NCBI GenBank assembly: GCA_964017065.1 | Contig: OZ024788.1 | Location: forward strand, 9,774,047-9,838,046 | Direction: 5' to 3' | Source of the DNA: Haliclona indistincta | Taxonomy: Eukaryota > Porifera > Demospongiae > Haplosclerida > Chalinidae | DNA length: 64,000 bases | Shown: positions 48,396 to 60,744 of the stretch, in pieces | How positions within the stretch are numbered: position 1 is the stretch's first letter | Layout: each line of letters begins with the position of its first letter | Position numbers and translations under genes: made by a program | The notes under the pieces: generated by a model | Database searches by the model: none | The model's input: the letters and a program-made list of their open reading frames with translations, nothing else | What the model was told of the DNA's origin: nothing

Positions 48396-50413
48396 CAGAT
48401 ATCAGGAATTAAGGAGAGTTCGAGCTATTGTATGTCTTTAACACATTAGACTGCAGTGGGAACTGAACAAACATTCCAGCTGCTTAGCAACTGGTACGAA
48501 CCAATGTGTCACTGACCTTTTCTTGTATGAATGCTATTTACTAGCACGAGTGACCGGCTTTGCATGAACTCTTGTATCATAGGTTATCATCAGCACATGC
48601 TATCATGCTGCTGTAACTAGTAAGGGAAGCTCTTTACCATCAACATAGCATTGTTTACCTGACACCTGATGCGTTGCTATGGTATCTGTATTTGAAACCT
48701 TATAGTTACCATAGCAACTGCTCCATTACACACATGCTTTCATCTATAACAAATTACACATGGCATTTCATTTGATGTCTGTTATCTCATACCAACATCA
48801 TGTACTGGTGCCGGCATTGTGCATGTATACATACACACAGCACTAGCATTTGATATGTTGCTGTATTTCTATGTTAGCTATTTACAGCAATTGGTTCCAA
48901 TACAGATAAGTAATTCACATTTTGAATGATCGAATGACATACTCAACTTGCTTCATTATATAACCAAATTTGGTAAAGTACTGTGCCCTGCGTTATCTAA
49001 AAGAGGCTCAACTATAATTATGTATGTAGGTGTAAAAATTTAAAATATATATATCGAAGTGCCTCAGCAGATGAGGATGATGAGGATCTCCTCTAGGATC
49101 CCACCATCAATATTTCTCACAAAGCAGAGCATCAGTTTGAACAAGAGTTTCCCAATCCTATCAAAATTAATTGTGAAGAATCTTCTTCATTTTGATGAGC
49201 GCATTCTACACTCCTATTCTTTTTGTATGAATGTACTAGTTTGCATTTAAAAATTTTCTTCAGCTATAAACACAGTACTAGCAGTCCTAAGGCTGCATTC
49301 AATTGCGAGTAGGTAATTCGAAGGTATAAAATTATAGTTTCTGCTTTTAGAGTATGTGCATAATGTATACCCAGCAAGCATGTTACTGTATCATGGTACA
49401 TTGTTATTCAGTACAGTGAGGATGCATTCTTCCACTTCTTCTATCGTATCAATGTATAAGCAAATGCGTACAGCTAGAGTACATACGAGGGTATTCACCA
49501 TTCCCTAAGAGGCAAGTTGATGGTTATCTCCATCCAGTGCCTCTGTGCTTCATAGTCACCATAGTTACTGTCTCCCCTACCAGCTCCTGAACAATAAAGG
49601 GGCGGGGTTAGTACATAACACACCTAGTCTATTGGTTTACCCGAGTATGAATGTAGCCCAACTCATAGTTTATAGTTTAAATTTTGGCATACCTTAGTTA
49701 TTACCATTACGAAAAACCACTGGGCAAGTGGTTGTCATCATTGGTGATAGCACTCAGTTGGGTAGCTATGGTGGGCCTAGCCATCACCTGATTTGTGCAG
49801 TGTCCATGCTAGTGTGCGCTACATATTAATAATAAAAAATACACCCTTATTTTTACTGTTATGGGGGTCCCTGGCTAAACAAGTGCATCTGTAGCCTTGT
49901 ACCGTGATACATGGTAGTCAGGTAGTAAAAATTTAGTTATATATGTCATGGTAGTCAGGTCATTATGAAGAATTTTGAAATATCCTGTTCAGATGAGTCT
50001 TTTAAAGGTCGAGGTTCAGCCTGCTCATTGTCTGTGGGCTAAAGTTGAAAGTGCAAATGAAGAATGACCTCATGGTAACCACAACCCACACACTAGCCCG
50101 ACCACGTGATATGGCTGACCTGCTTGCGGAACAACGCTGACATCTCTTCGCGAAGTTGGTGAAGAGATAATAATAAATATCACTAAAATTATAGTAGATT
50201 AAAATTAATTACGTTATAATTAGCAACACTACACACTATGTTTTTGACTAACGGAAGGTTTTGTGCTACATGTACATAATAGTCATATACTCAAGTATGA
50301 CTAGTTTTTTATGATAATTTATGTCAGAGTACAAATATACTAATTGTATCTAATTCAAACTTCTATCAACCATTAATATTAAAAATTTCGAGCTTTATAT
50401 TGTTTCTAATTTT

Positions 50414-51112
50414 TTTGCTTCTGACAAATAAACTGAATAGTGATGTTGTCAAGATCAAAGACACATGGTAATTATATATCTCTTTGATTGCAATTACCGT
50501 AAATTTAAAAAAATTTCGAGCTTGAAAAATATTATTAATTTTAGAGAATATTTTGTGGGTGCCTCAAAGTGTGAAAATTTTGTCTAACATTTTTTGGAGC
50601 AACAAAATTTCAAATAATGGTCATCTTTATTCTTGACAAAAATGCATGAGTTAAATTGAGTAACATGAACTGCTTACTTCGTGAGTTCTGAATTAGAAGC
50701 ATACTAATTTTTGCTGTTGTAAAAAATTTGGTGTGCTCTAAAACTGCTAATGCTACAAAGTCCAATAGCATTCAAAAACTATGTAAGATTGTACTAAGAA
50801 TTTGTGACAGTCCGAAACTCTGTCCACAAGCATCGCGAGTGTAATAAAAAAGGAGTTTACAGTGACTACAGTGACTACAGAGTGACGAAGTTAGTATCAT
50901 AAACACAGTGAGCGTACTGAGAAGCTAAAAGAGAATTGTACTGGCGATCGTGATATGCAAAACTTGTGTTCGTTCAAACGATATTTAATTCTAGCTTTAG
51001 CTGCACACAATCTCGCCAAAATTTTTATTGTCCTCCCTCCCTCCCTCTCTCTCTCCCTCCCTCCCTCCCTCCCTCCCTCCCTCCCTCCCTCCCTCCCTCT
51101 CTCTCTCTCCCT

Positions 51113-51164
<52 letters not shown>

Positions 51165-52124
51165 CCTCCCTCCCTCCCTCCCTCCCTCCCTCTAGTGCAC
51201 TCCATGTAGAGAAGGCACTGGGTGGATGTTAAGTATTATAGATGATAGATGTTAATATATAATATTGTCACGTAAGTCATAATAATAATATGTATAATAA
51301 ATAGCTGCATGACATAACTCACTAAATTCTGAATAATTATTATCATTACAGTTATGAATATCATTAGCATTCTTGGATATCTGCATCATCAGTTCATCAC
51401 TAATCCGAACAGTTTTCCTGTTAGCGCAGACGAAGGTCTACTCATAGTACTGTGACGTCAATCAATATTGTATAGAGCACAAAATTTCTAGTCTAACATA
51501 ATTTAGTGAGCAAAAAACAATTTTACACAGTGAAGATTCCTAGATGTTTTATGGTATAGTTAACTATTCATGATTTTTATTGTATCACAGAAATATGCAA
51601 TTGATATTGCCAATAAAAGGTTTCTCTTTCCTCGTTGTCTTCGTCATTTTGAGCTGTTAGTAGGTGATACTATTGCAAATCGAAAAAGCATAAACTGCAA
51701 AAAAGTCCGAAACATTCAGAATTGATAGCTCCATTGCATTCTGCACACCACCTGTTTTTGAAAAGAACTTGATCCTCTAATAGTAGTTGACATATATAAA
51801 TGAGTATATTTTTATAACATAATACAAAATGTCATACACTAACTATACAGTCATAATATATCAATATTATGTTTTTTTACGTGTCAAAATGTGTGTAAAA
51901 GTTAACCAAAAATAAGCGTTTGGGAGATAATGCTGAGAAAGCTAATATAAAAACTAATGATACATATATTTACTATACAGTAACTTAGTCGTGAGTATAT
52001 TTTAAAGGTACATATGCTATGTATTTTTTTAAATTTACGGTAATTGCAATCAAAGAGACATATAATTACCATGTGTCTTTGATCTTGACAACATCACTAT
52101 TCAGTTTATTTGTCAGAAGCAAAT
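50414..52124. repeat. Large inverted repeat, ~100-bp arms
   Basis: Arms 50414-50513 and 52024-52124 are inverted copies: GCTTCTGACAAATAAACTGA at the left outer end pairs with TCAGTTTATTTGTCAGAAGC at the right, and the inner ends pair through TACCGTAAATTTAAAAAAAT. The 1.5-kb interior has the CCCT microsatellite and no credible gene. It could be a non-autonomous DNA transposon. Confidence 0.7.
51030..51193 (+). repeat. CCCT/CT microsatellite
   Basis: About 160 bp of CCCT units with internal CT runs. Overlapping frames rich in Pro-Ser-Leu (+) or Arg-Glu-Gly (-) are products of the repeat, not genes. Confidence 0.92.
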
Positions 52125-53566
52125 GAGAATTAAATTTTCTTTTGAGTTGGAGGAGGATACATAGATGACTATGTTGTCTCGAAATCAGCTTTGGGTTTCG
52201 CTCTATACAATTGTATACAATTGTATATATGTATAAGTTTTAAACTTGAACTAGAATGCTGATCAACAAAGCAAAAGCACAATTATAACTAACCAAATTA
52301 TCATACACACACCAATGGAGACAATATTATATTGTGTGTACTCTAGCCCAAGTGACATCCAGATTGTTGATGCTACATACATCACTGCAGCTCATATATC
52401 ATACTATCACACACTAAATATAAATATAGATATAAATATACTAATATATATGTCATGTCAATGTGCTAATAATATTGTATTGAGATATGAGTTGTTTATT
52501 TTAGCTCATGTACATTGACACTAGTCAGCAGCTCATGTACATTGGAGTGATATTTGATGCGGGTTTTTCTACACCAATAACAAGTGTTTCCGTTGCTGAC
52601 ATTGATGGTATTGTAAGGGCTGTTTGTTTACATACGGTTCTGGCCCCAGTCAAATGTGAACTCGACCAGCGATCGCAAAGTATGGCTTGCTAGTTTGCCC
52701 AGTACTGTGAGTGAGTAATCAATCCACACTTTTGATAAAAATTATTTTGTCATTTCAGATGAGTCCACCACTGAAGAATCAGGCAGCACGTAAATCTGAC
52801 ACTATACATGCATCAGATTTACAAAAATGTGAACAACAGAATGGAAAAATAATCGCCATCACCACGCTACTATAAATAACTAGTACATTCATGGAATGGC
52901 AGGGGCGAGCCTGAGCATTGATATAATTTAGCCTCGTTAGTGTACAGTTGTGCATAACATAAATCATAATTATTATTGCAGGTTATGTGGTGAGTCCAGA
53001 TTTTAGTAGATAAGTCTGTATTATGTGAACACCAGTTTCACTACAGATTTTTGTGCTATAATGTATTTTAACAGCGCTAATAGGTTTGTTGATGGTAAAT
53101 AAAATTTTCTTTTCGTATGAATGTACTAGTTTGTATTATGCATTTTAGCAGTATTGTTGTGTATCGATACATTCTCATTTGATGTTAGAAATAATACAAT
53201 CTTGTCATTGTAAAATTGCAGTGGATAATGATTCTATCTACGTAGTTCAATACTTTCCTTGCTGACTGGTCTTTAAACCGGAACAGATGTGGTACAAATA
53301 GCTGTGTCATGTATAAATTAAAGAGAATGGAGATCTCAGCTGCATTGTTCCCACATTCTCACTGTATAATGAGAATCTAGGTTCACAATTCTACTGAGAA
53401 GATAGAATCCTGGGTCATTTTATACCGGATGCAGATCATTTCGTTACCTATTTGATCGATAATGTGTCAACCAAGTACTGAATAACAATCAGTAGCACTA
53501 AGGTGTAGGAAAAATATATAATAAAAAAAGAAAATAAGATGAAAGCCAATAGTTAACTAAACCTAT

Positions 53567-53831
53567 TGTGATAGACCCAAGGGGTAGTTGTTCGTATTAG
53601 ACGCAGAACTGATAACACAAAGAAAGGAAGCTAAATAATTTTATTGGTAACTGATTTTACAGAAGAATATTTATAGGAAATAGAAGGTTCTAGAAGTAGA
53701 GTAATCAAGGAGAGTCAAGTAAGGTCTATAAAAATTAGAAAGGAAAAGAATTATCTAGAAGGTTCTACAATGCCTAACAATATAGTCAAGTTTGAATAGG
53801 GAATATCCCTGGGTGGGCTCCTTCTACTACA
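53567..53831. mobile_element. Solo-LTR-like insertion
   Basis: A 265-bp block begins TGTGATAGACC and ends CTACTACA (TG...CA ends). It is flanked by CCTAT and ACTAT, a 5-bp target duplication with one mismatch. The paralogous site at about 63568 is empty (ACTAAAACTATC). It contains no coding sequence. The element family is not identified. Confidence 0.5.
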
Positions 53832-53934
53832 ACTATCTAATTAAAGAAGCAGTGATGGGAAAAATTATGCACGAAAAAAATAAAATAAGATCAAAGCTAA
53901 TATTAAAACTAGTACAACTAAAATTGTACGTCAT

Positions 53935-56900
53935 TCAAGTATCGAACAGTAGTGGTTCTCTTGCTAACAACACTGGAGATGGCTCTTCACTATCATGAGA
54001 TGAAGAACGAAACTCTAGTTCAAACTGATGCTCTCCTCTATGTGAGCCGTACACTATTGATGGTGGGGATCCTAGAGGAGACCTGTCCTCTTCGTCATTC
54101 TCATCTGCTGATACCTGAGGCACTTCTATATACTCTGGTCGGTCCTTACAGCCTAACCTTCTTTTGATCTTTTTGAGGTCAAAGTTCCACCAGAGGTGTG
54201 TTGCTATGGTGACAATACAAGCTGCTAAGGATAGACAAACAGAAACAATGGTTCCTATTTGAACATATCTTGGTTTTAAGGAAGCAGTAGCCAGGCTAAC
54301 ATTGCTCAGGAGAAATGTGTTGAGAAGGTAAAAGGCCCCAAGTGCATTAAGATAAAGCTTTTTATACACACCTTTCGTGAAAGACCAAAATGTGAGGATA
54401 CCCACTACTACAGTAGTGATGATGGAAGAGTTGATGACAGCCAATCCTCCTGAAGTGAAGGAGAATGTCGCCGTGGCAACCAGTCGCACCATTAGAGTCA
54501 CTCCTGTCCAGAATCGATACTTGTCTTTGTAAGGTCCTCCATAAGCATCCAACAGCGGCTTGAACTTTGCCACGGGATTCCACCTGTGCTGTGGAACACA
54601 CTTGTGACTGTATCTCTCCAGCAGAGGAGCACACAACACTAAAACAGGATAAGCCAGTCCAATGACCAGGACACCACAGGAGACGACTAGCAGAACAAGA
54701 TGCTTACCACTGCCATAATCAATGTTCCCATCTACACTCCACACTGTCAGTATACTGTCATTGCATGGCAGCTGAGAAATGGAAAGAGCATGAGTGACTG
54801 TGAGTAGGATTTTAGTGTAAGACATGAGAAACAGTGTAGCTAGTGCTGGGACAGCATGAGAGCCACACAACCTGCAAAGCAACACAGAGTAGCGGCAGCC
54901 GACAATAATACCACCCATGAGCAGGAACAGGTAAGCAGGAAAAACGAATTGTAGCCAAGTGTTCCAATAGCCATCCAGTCCATCAAACAAGCACATTTCA
55001 ATACCCAGATCAAGGTTCAGCCATGAGATGAACTGGCTCACCACTGGAACACTACCGTTTGGGAAGAAGAAAGGTTCATTGAGCTTCACCATATTGGCAT
55101 AGAACAATAGTCCATTGATAGTTCCGACAGAAACACTCAAGTTGAGGAACATCAGCATTGCTACCAGCACTATGCCAGCGAGGGCAAACACTGGCAACAG
55201 AAAAAGATACCAGTTAGAGCAAGTGCCGCAGTTGTTGGATCCCAGCATGATACTAAGGTGAGAATGGCATTGTCCACAGAGTATACCTGTTCTATTGGCC
55301 ACACACTGACGATCAGGTGCCATGATGTCAAATGAGACATCGGATCGATTGCAGTAGTGAAAAGGACAATTAGTAGTACCAGTCACACACTGAGTGTTGT
55401 TGATGTAGCCAAACCAACTGTTGCCTGACCTCAGAAATCTGAAAGATGTGGCCGATGACAATTGCAAATTGCATTGAACATTGCCGTCTTCTAATATTCG
55501 TTCACATTTACATTGTCCTGATATCTCAGTGAAGCCAATTGGACACTCTAGAATGTCCACTCCAATGGACACACCCCAGTCGTGTAGTCCACCATTCACT
55601 CTGATATCAACCAGTGCTGTTGTTGCGGATGTGTTCTGCAGGAGAATGTGAAGCTGGAAACAGTTAGTGGTCTGATTTTGTCCGTAGTATCGAACTAGTG
55701 TTGCATGTTGAGCAGTGACCTGCACATCACCAGGACTTGTACCACCATAGCGTCCTACTGTTGCTATTGATGTGTTGATCTCTAGTCCTGGATATGTTTG
55801 TATGTGATGGGTCCTATCAGAGCAGTCTGGCAAGTTGGTGGTAGTGTTACAGAAGCAGACCATGATGGGGTCAGAGGACAAGGAGGAGAGTCTGTCAGTG
55901 TTACTAAAGTAAAAGTGTTTCTTGATAGGCGTGTCAAAGTACCAAGAGGTTTCATTGGGTTGACCTACATATGGTATGTATCTACCAATGTATAAGCAAT
56001 TGGACAGTATGGCACCATACATGTCACTTCCTCCACTTTCAGCTCTATTTCTTGAGAAGGTCATTCTACTGGAATTGCTTTTAAAAGACACTGTGCACCT
56101 TGGGTATAGGCTACCGTCTTTGCCATCATAAAATGTTTTCTTGACAAGTATAGCTCCGCCTTTTTTAAATGCAGTGTTTCTACTCAAATGTAATTCACCA
56201 TCAATTTCTATCATGGTGTTGCCTGAAATTCTGATACCAGCTCCTTCTTTGTTCCTGTTGTTTTGCATAACATTGTAGCCTCTGAATTGTATCCATGCTC
56301 CTCTAGTTATAGTTATCCCTGTCATATTATTGTCTGATATAGAAGAGTTTGTGATGGTACCACAAATTATTCCGTTTTCGCAATCAAACACGATAACTGA
56401 AAGAGTTCCGCTGTTGTTGGAGAATGTGCAGTTCGTGATAAAATTTCCCGACTCTGGATTACTTACATATAAAATCGCTCTTACATTTTTAGTACCTTCA
56501 AACTGGCAGTCATTCATTTGAAACATAATGTTATCCATATATGTACCTTGTGTCAATAAAATGGAAAAGCTGGTTCCTCGTATTCTGGTGCTGTTAATGA
56601 TTATCTCAGGACAACAGCCGTAAATTTGCACTTCAAAGTTGGATAACGTATTTATTTCACCTGTGTGTATGATTGTCGAATTAACCAAGAACAGAGAACC
56701 TTGTCCTGAGATCATATATAATAGTTCTTCTTCATGGTTTTCCACTAAGTTAGTATTTTGAATTATGATGTTTGATGGAGCATTAACATCAAAGAATATT
56801 CCTTCACCACCATATCCATGAGATAAAAAACAATTTCTGATAATAAGTATTACATAGTCAATACCACGTAATGATGCAGCTATGCCACTGCCGCCTTGCT

Positions 56901-57675
56901 TTGCTGAGTTGTTAAACACTACCAGATGGCTCAAGATCACTGTTGCTTGACCAAATATTTGCATATGCACTCCACCTCCTTTAAAGCGACTGCAACACCT
57001 GGTCATGTTAGAGTGTGATAGCTCTAACTGGTAGCGTATAAAGCTGTACTGAGCCGTTCCTTCAAACAAAATGCCTACAGATCCTCTGCCATCAGAATCA
57101 CAGAATATCGAATGATAGTAGGAGCAGTTGGTGATTAAAGCATTGTCACAGTTACGTACATATAGACCATATCCTGTCATTTACTGTATTGAATTCTTGC
57201 GAAAGAGAAGATTCTCTACAAGAGAAAAAGTAAACACTGCTTTACCATCCCGTCCTCCACAGTTGACTACAGTAAGACCTTCAACAGTGATGTCATAAGA
57301 GGTGTTAAAATAGAATCCTCCTAGCCCTCTTCCTCTGATACACTTAATAATGACAGTAGACTGCATCACAGTCTCCTCAGGTCCTGTTACCGGCCATTGG
57401 CCTTGTCCCTTCAGAGTTAGGTTATGGACATTACTGACATACACAGGATATTCTCTATCCAAGGTGTGTTCTCCTTCCAAGAAGATAATGATGGTATCAG
57501 AGGTGAAGTAATAGTAGGACTGGGAGATGTAGTAGGAGAGGTTGTGGCAAATCTGGTGAAGAGGACACAACTGGTCATGACCAGCTGCATCAGTTGTGAC
57601 ATAGTAGACATCAGTAGTCATGAAAGCAGTGGAAGGTACAACTAACAACAGCAGCAACGGTAGTAGAGCAGCCAT
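53935..57675 (-). CDS. Secreted beta-helix / ~nine-TM surface protein, interrupted by one in-frame TAA
   Basis: The frame reads from ATG 57675 to TAG/TAA-type stop at 53935 (about 1,245 residues), with one internal TAA at 57181-57183 followed at once by ATG. Order: signal peptide (MAALLPLLLLLVVPSTAF); DVYYVTTDAAGHDQLCP; some 650 residues of short Asn/Gly/Ile-rich turns with many N-glycosylation sites (LTLKGQGQW, ITNCSYYHS, FSNNSG), typical of a right-handed beta helix; a cysteine-rich stalk (CPIGFTEISGQCKC, GILCGQC, CGTCSN); 8-9 hydrophobic helices (about 820-1165) with a conserved loop (KPLLDAYGGPYKDKYRFWTG); and an acidic, serine-rich cytoplasmic tail. I associate this architecture with large families in sponges; ligand and function are unknown. 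There are no introns in this long frame. Translation beyond the stop would need readthrough or restart at the adjacent ATG, which would lack the signal peptide, so the gene could be a young pseudogene or carry an assembly error. Confidence 0.78.
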
Positions 57676-57960
57676 CAGCTATATCAGCTACATATACTCA
57701 ATGTGTACGTGACCAGAGATAATATAATTATACTATGCAGTATTTGATGTGGCGATGTAGTTATTATGACCTATTAGGTATATGCACATTCATATGGCTT
57801 AATTTAGTAAATGTGTGCTAGCTAAATTGACAAACAGCATGCAGGTAATGCACAAGTAATTAAAACATGAGAACTTGTTCAGAATGATGCTAGAAATCTT
57901 TGCTATAGATATTCTGAGCCGAGAGTTTGAAATTTTCATCTTGCTAAACTCATAGTCAGG

Positions 57961-58182
57961 TTTTGTACATTGTTGTTATGCAGGATATTCTAAGGTTTTT
58001 TCTCCTTCCAAGAAGATAATGGTGGTATCAGAGGTCATAGTCAGGCCGGGAGATGTAATAGGAAATGTTGTGGTAAAGAGGACAAGAGCATGACTAGCTT
58101 CAGTAATAACATAGTAGACATCAGTGGTCATAGTGGAAGTTATTGCGAAAAACAGCAACAAAAACACTAGTAGAGCAGCCAT
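57961..58182 (-). pseudogene. Degenerate 5' fragment of the beta-helix gene
   Basis: On the minus strand from ATG 58182, the signal peptide (MAALLVFLLLFFAITS) and TTDVYYV are kept, but the rest is compacted by deletions and ends after FLEGEKTLEYPA. Its upstream flank also matches that of the intact gene (AATGTGTGCTAGCTAAA, GTAATGCACAAGTAATTAA-like words), so a block of promoter plus 5' end was duplicated locally. Confidence 0.75.
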
Positions 58183-59045
58183 CAGCTATAATTGGTTATC
58201 GTGCAGCTAGGAAATAATTATTTACCCCAATGTGAATATGACAGTGCAGTTGCACTGGTAAAACTCATTTGCACTTACGATTTGCATAAAATGGTCATGC
58301 ATATTAAAGAAGACAAACACAGCATGCATGGCTGCTGTCCGTAGGTATTCTACAACTTATCTGGTTCAGCTTACTTTGGTAAATTCATATGGCTTACTTT
58401 AGTGAATGTGTGCTAGCTAAAATGACAGACAGTAGATAATGCACAAGTAATTAAGAACATCAAAACTCGTTCCGTAGGAATCTTTTGTATAGTGTAGTAA
58501 GTACAATCGATCGCCATTGCAATAAACCTGACAATACTGCATTCAAATTATGACATTATCGATAAGCTCAATTCATTTTGGGCTGCCTATCTATTAGCTA
58601 TTATTAGCTGCTTAGTCATTGCCGTTTCTGCATTTTCTTTATGCAATGACAGGTTCATTATGTCTCTACTGAATTGTACACATACTGCATGTACATGTAG
58701 TTCTGTAAACGCCAACTGCAACCAGCAAACCATGGCATTAATTTTTTGAAAAACCATAAATTCTTATCACCATGTAAACAAATTACTGCTGCTGGCGCAA
58801 ATGAAAAAACAAACTCCTATAATACAATCCATAATGAAAGTTGTAAATTGTATTATTAAAATAATAGTAAATGTGCTATAAATCCATGCCATGCCTTATT
58901 TGGAAGGTTTATTACATTGCGTGATTCAGATTGAACACGGTTTACGCTCTACGGTTAACGCTTTTAGATTGCAAGAAGTAGTGAAACCTCTGTACCAGTA
59001 TTATTCACATTGCCATAAAGTCATTGTGATTTTAGGGATCTTTAA

Positions 59046-59648
59046 CCCTTTAAGGCCTATAGCGGCTTTAGCCGCCATAATTGACTCCACCTACTCTAGA
59101 CGTCATAAAAAGTGCAAAAAGTGCTCTAGAAAGGTTAAATCAAGTTTATTTGCAAAAGATGACTTAATTAACCTGAAAAAACCACCTGTTTTTCGGCGCG
59201 CCCTCCCCACTAAAATGTACAGCATGGGGGGAATTTTAAAGGGGGGTGTCCCCCCATTAACCCGGGGTTTGAAGGGGCAGAGCCCCTCGCCACTTTTGGC
59301 ATTTTTAAGGCTTCAGGATGCCCGGAAATGCATACTTGGGCATGGAATATGGTCTAAACTATGCTGTTTGCTCACCTGGACACCACCAGGTTTTTGTATC
59401 AGTCACAAGGGCTAAACGAAGACCAAAATTGGCTGAAAAATGACTAGGTCGCAGCACTTAAGCGGCTTCAGTTCCGAAGTGGGAGTGGCCAACTCAGAGT
59501 TTAGTACATGGTTGTAAACTTTGACATACCAGGAAACAACAGTGCTAGTTTGGAACAGCTAACGTACTGCATGTTGTAGAAAATGCAAGACAAACTGTCA
59601 GTTTAGAGCAAGTCGAATTTTCGTCAAAATAATTCAGTCCCTAAAGAG
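59046..59648. mobile_element. piggyBac-like non-autonomous element
   Basis: TTAA sits at both boundaries (59042-59045 and 59649-59652). The ends are CCCTTTAAGG at left and CCTAAAGAG at right (imperfect inverted repeats), with a subterminal hairpin AGCGGCTTTAGCCGC. The first segment copy has an empty site at about 45128 (TTTTAAATATAAAAG). The frame at 58891-59415 runs from flank into the element and is not a gene. Confidence 0.75.
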
Positions 59649-59772
59649 TTAAACAAAAGATTTATGTAAGCATTATGAAAAATTCTTTTTGTGATTTCAC
59701 TAAAGGTTTGAAATTTGTGCAATAACAGAGTTTGTAAATTTACTGCTATACTGTTCTCTCTGTCTCTGTCAG

Positions 59773-60744
59773 CCATGCTAGTGTTAGTGATGATCTCAGA
59801 GAGCAGACCAAACTGAGCTCACCCATTAGAAACATTCCACCACCTCACGGTCATAGTACTACAGCTGATGACAGCTCAGAGGGAGAGGAGTCACTGACAC
59901 AGCTCAGAGAACTGCTCAAAACAGAAAAAGAACAAAAAGTTAGTCGTTCAAATAATTATTGAAAGCTTATTAAATTTTAAGTGATGTAGTTTAAAATTTA
60001 ACTGCTTTTCAACTCAAATTTTCATGATTGATAAAATTTACTGTTGCATTTTTTGTTTCTGTAGAATTATTTTGAAGAGTTGGTATCAGTGAGAGGATCA
60101 CAGATGTCACGGCTGCAATCGGACGTTGATAGATTAACTGCCGAGTGTGACAGACAGAAGTCAGAGATGGAAGACATTGTATTAGAACTACAGCAACAGA
60201 TGTGAGTACGTGTAATATAGTGCATTGTAGCTATGACACGACTGTATGTACATTTAGCACTCGTTAATCGAGTGTGTATAATAGTTTAGCAAAACATCAT
60301 TGCTTGCCTGTCTTAACGGTTCTGTTCCCAAATCCTGTCATTACAGTTGATGGCTTATTTTTGATTTAGGGGTTCCACTGACAGTGACTGTATTGTCATT
60401 GACCTTTTCCCATCAATTAAATTTTTACGGCTACATGTTTTTTTTTTCTGAATTCTGTAAAATGTTTACAAGTGGTTACTTGCTCTTCTGTCAAATATAT
60501 AACTAACTCCACGTGTAGCTGTGGTGCATTTCCTTGATTTGCTGCCTCTCAAAATTGAATGCCTTCTTTAAAAATATTATTCTCTTGCAGTTCTCAATTG
60601 CAAAGAGACCTCAGAGAAGCGGAGCACAGAGCTAAGGATCGTAATGGCCGACCATCCTCAGCCTCTTTCAGTGGTGACACTAGCTCAAAGCGGCGCAGTG
60701 GTTTCTTCTCCAGTCTATTCTCATCCGGTGATAACGACAGCTAA
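59773..60744 (+). pseudogene. RUNDC3: RUNDC3-like gene, last three exons only (5'-truncated duplicate)
   Basis: Exons 59773-59938, 60065-60201 and 60591-60744 (TAA) correspond exactly in length, phase and splice sites to exons 8-10 of the complete gene. They encode the serine/acidic linker, coiled coil and basic tail. Only two residue differences were seen: PPPHGHS for PPAHGHS and GDTSSK for GDASSK. The RUN-domain exons are absent between the segment junction (about 58890) and 59773. It could still be used as an alternative 3' exon set if transcripts read through from the complete gene, but that would cross a minus-strand gene. Confidence 0.72.

Larger units (their letters stand above)
44980..53290. 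repeat. Duplicated segment B, first copy (left part)
   Basis: From about 44980, where CATGCCTTGTTTGGA begins, the sequence aligns to the block starting at about 58890. The alignment runs through the last three RUNDC3 exons and the intergenic region to the beta-helix gene, and continues to about 54320 (paired with the window end). It is interrupted by elements private to one copy, a 3.9 kb block (49248-53112) found only here, and a local inversion (48222-48395). Confidence 0.8.
46914..53934. other. Intergenic region between RUNDC3 and the beta-helix gene
   Basis: Seven kilobases without a gene I can support. It holds the palindromic element at 47757, an inverted patch at 48222, the 3.9 kb block from 49248 with a large inverted repeat and a CCCT microsatellite, and a solo-LTR-like insertion at 53567. 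Short frames at 52315-52693 lack recognisable features. Confidence 0.6.

Noticed and set aside
50897..51232. Open frames rich in Pro-Ser-Leu (+) and Arg-Glu-Gly (-)
   Set aside because: Microsatellite translation on both strands; no other protein feature.
52315..52693. Two overlapping frames between RUNDC3 and the receptor gene
   Set aside because: Low-complexity composition, no homologue in the window's second segment (block absent), no recognisable domain.
58891..59415. 174-codon open frame
   Set aside because: It begins in intron sequence and runs across the left boundary of a TTAA-flanked element; the paralogue lacks the element and the frame.
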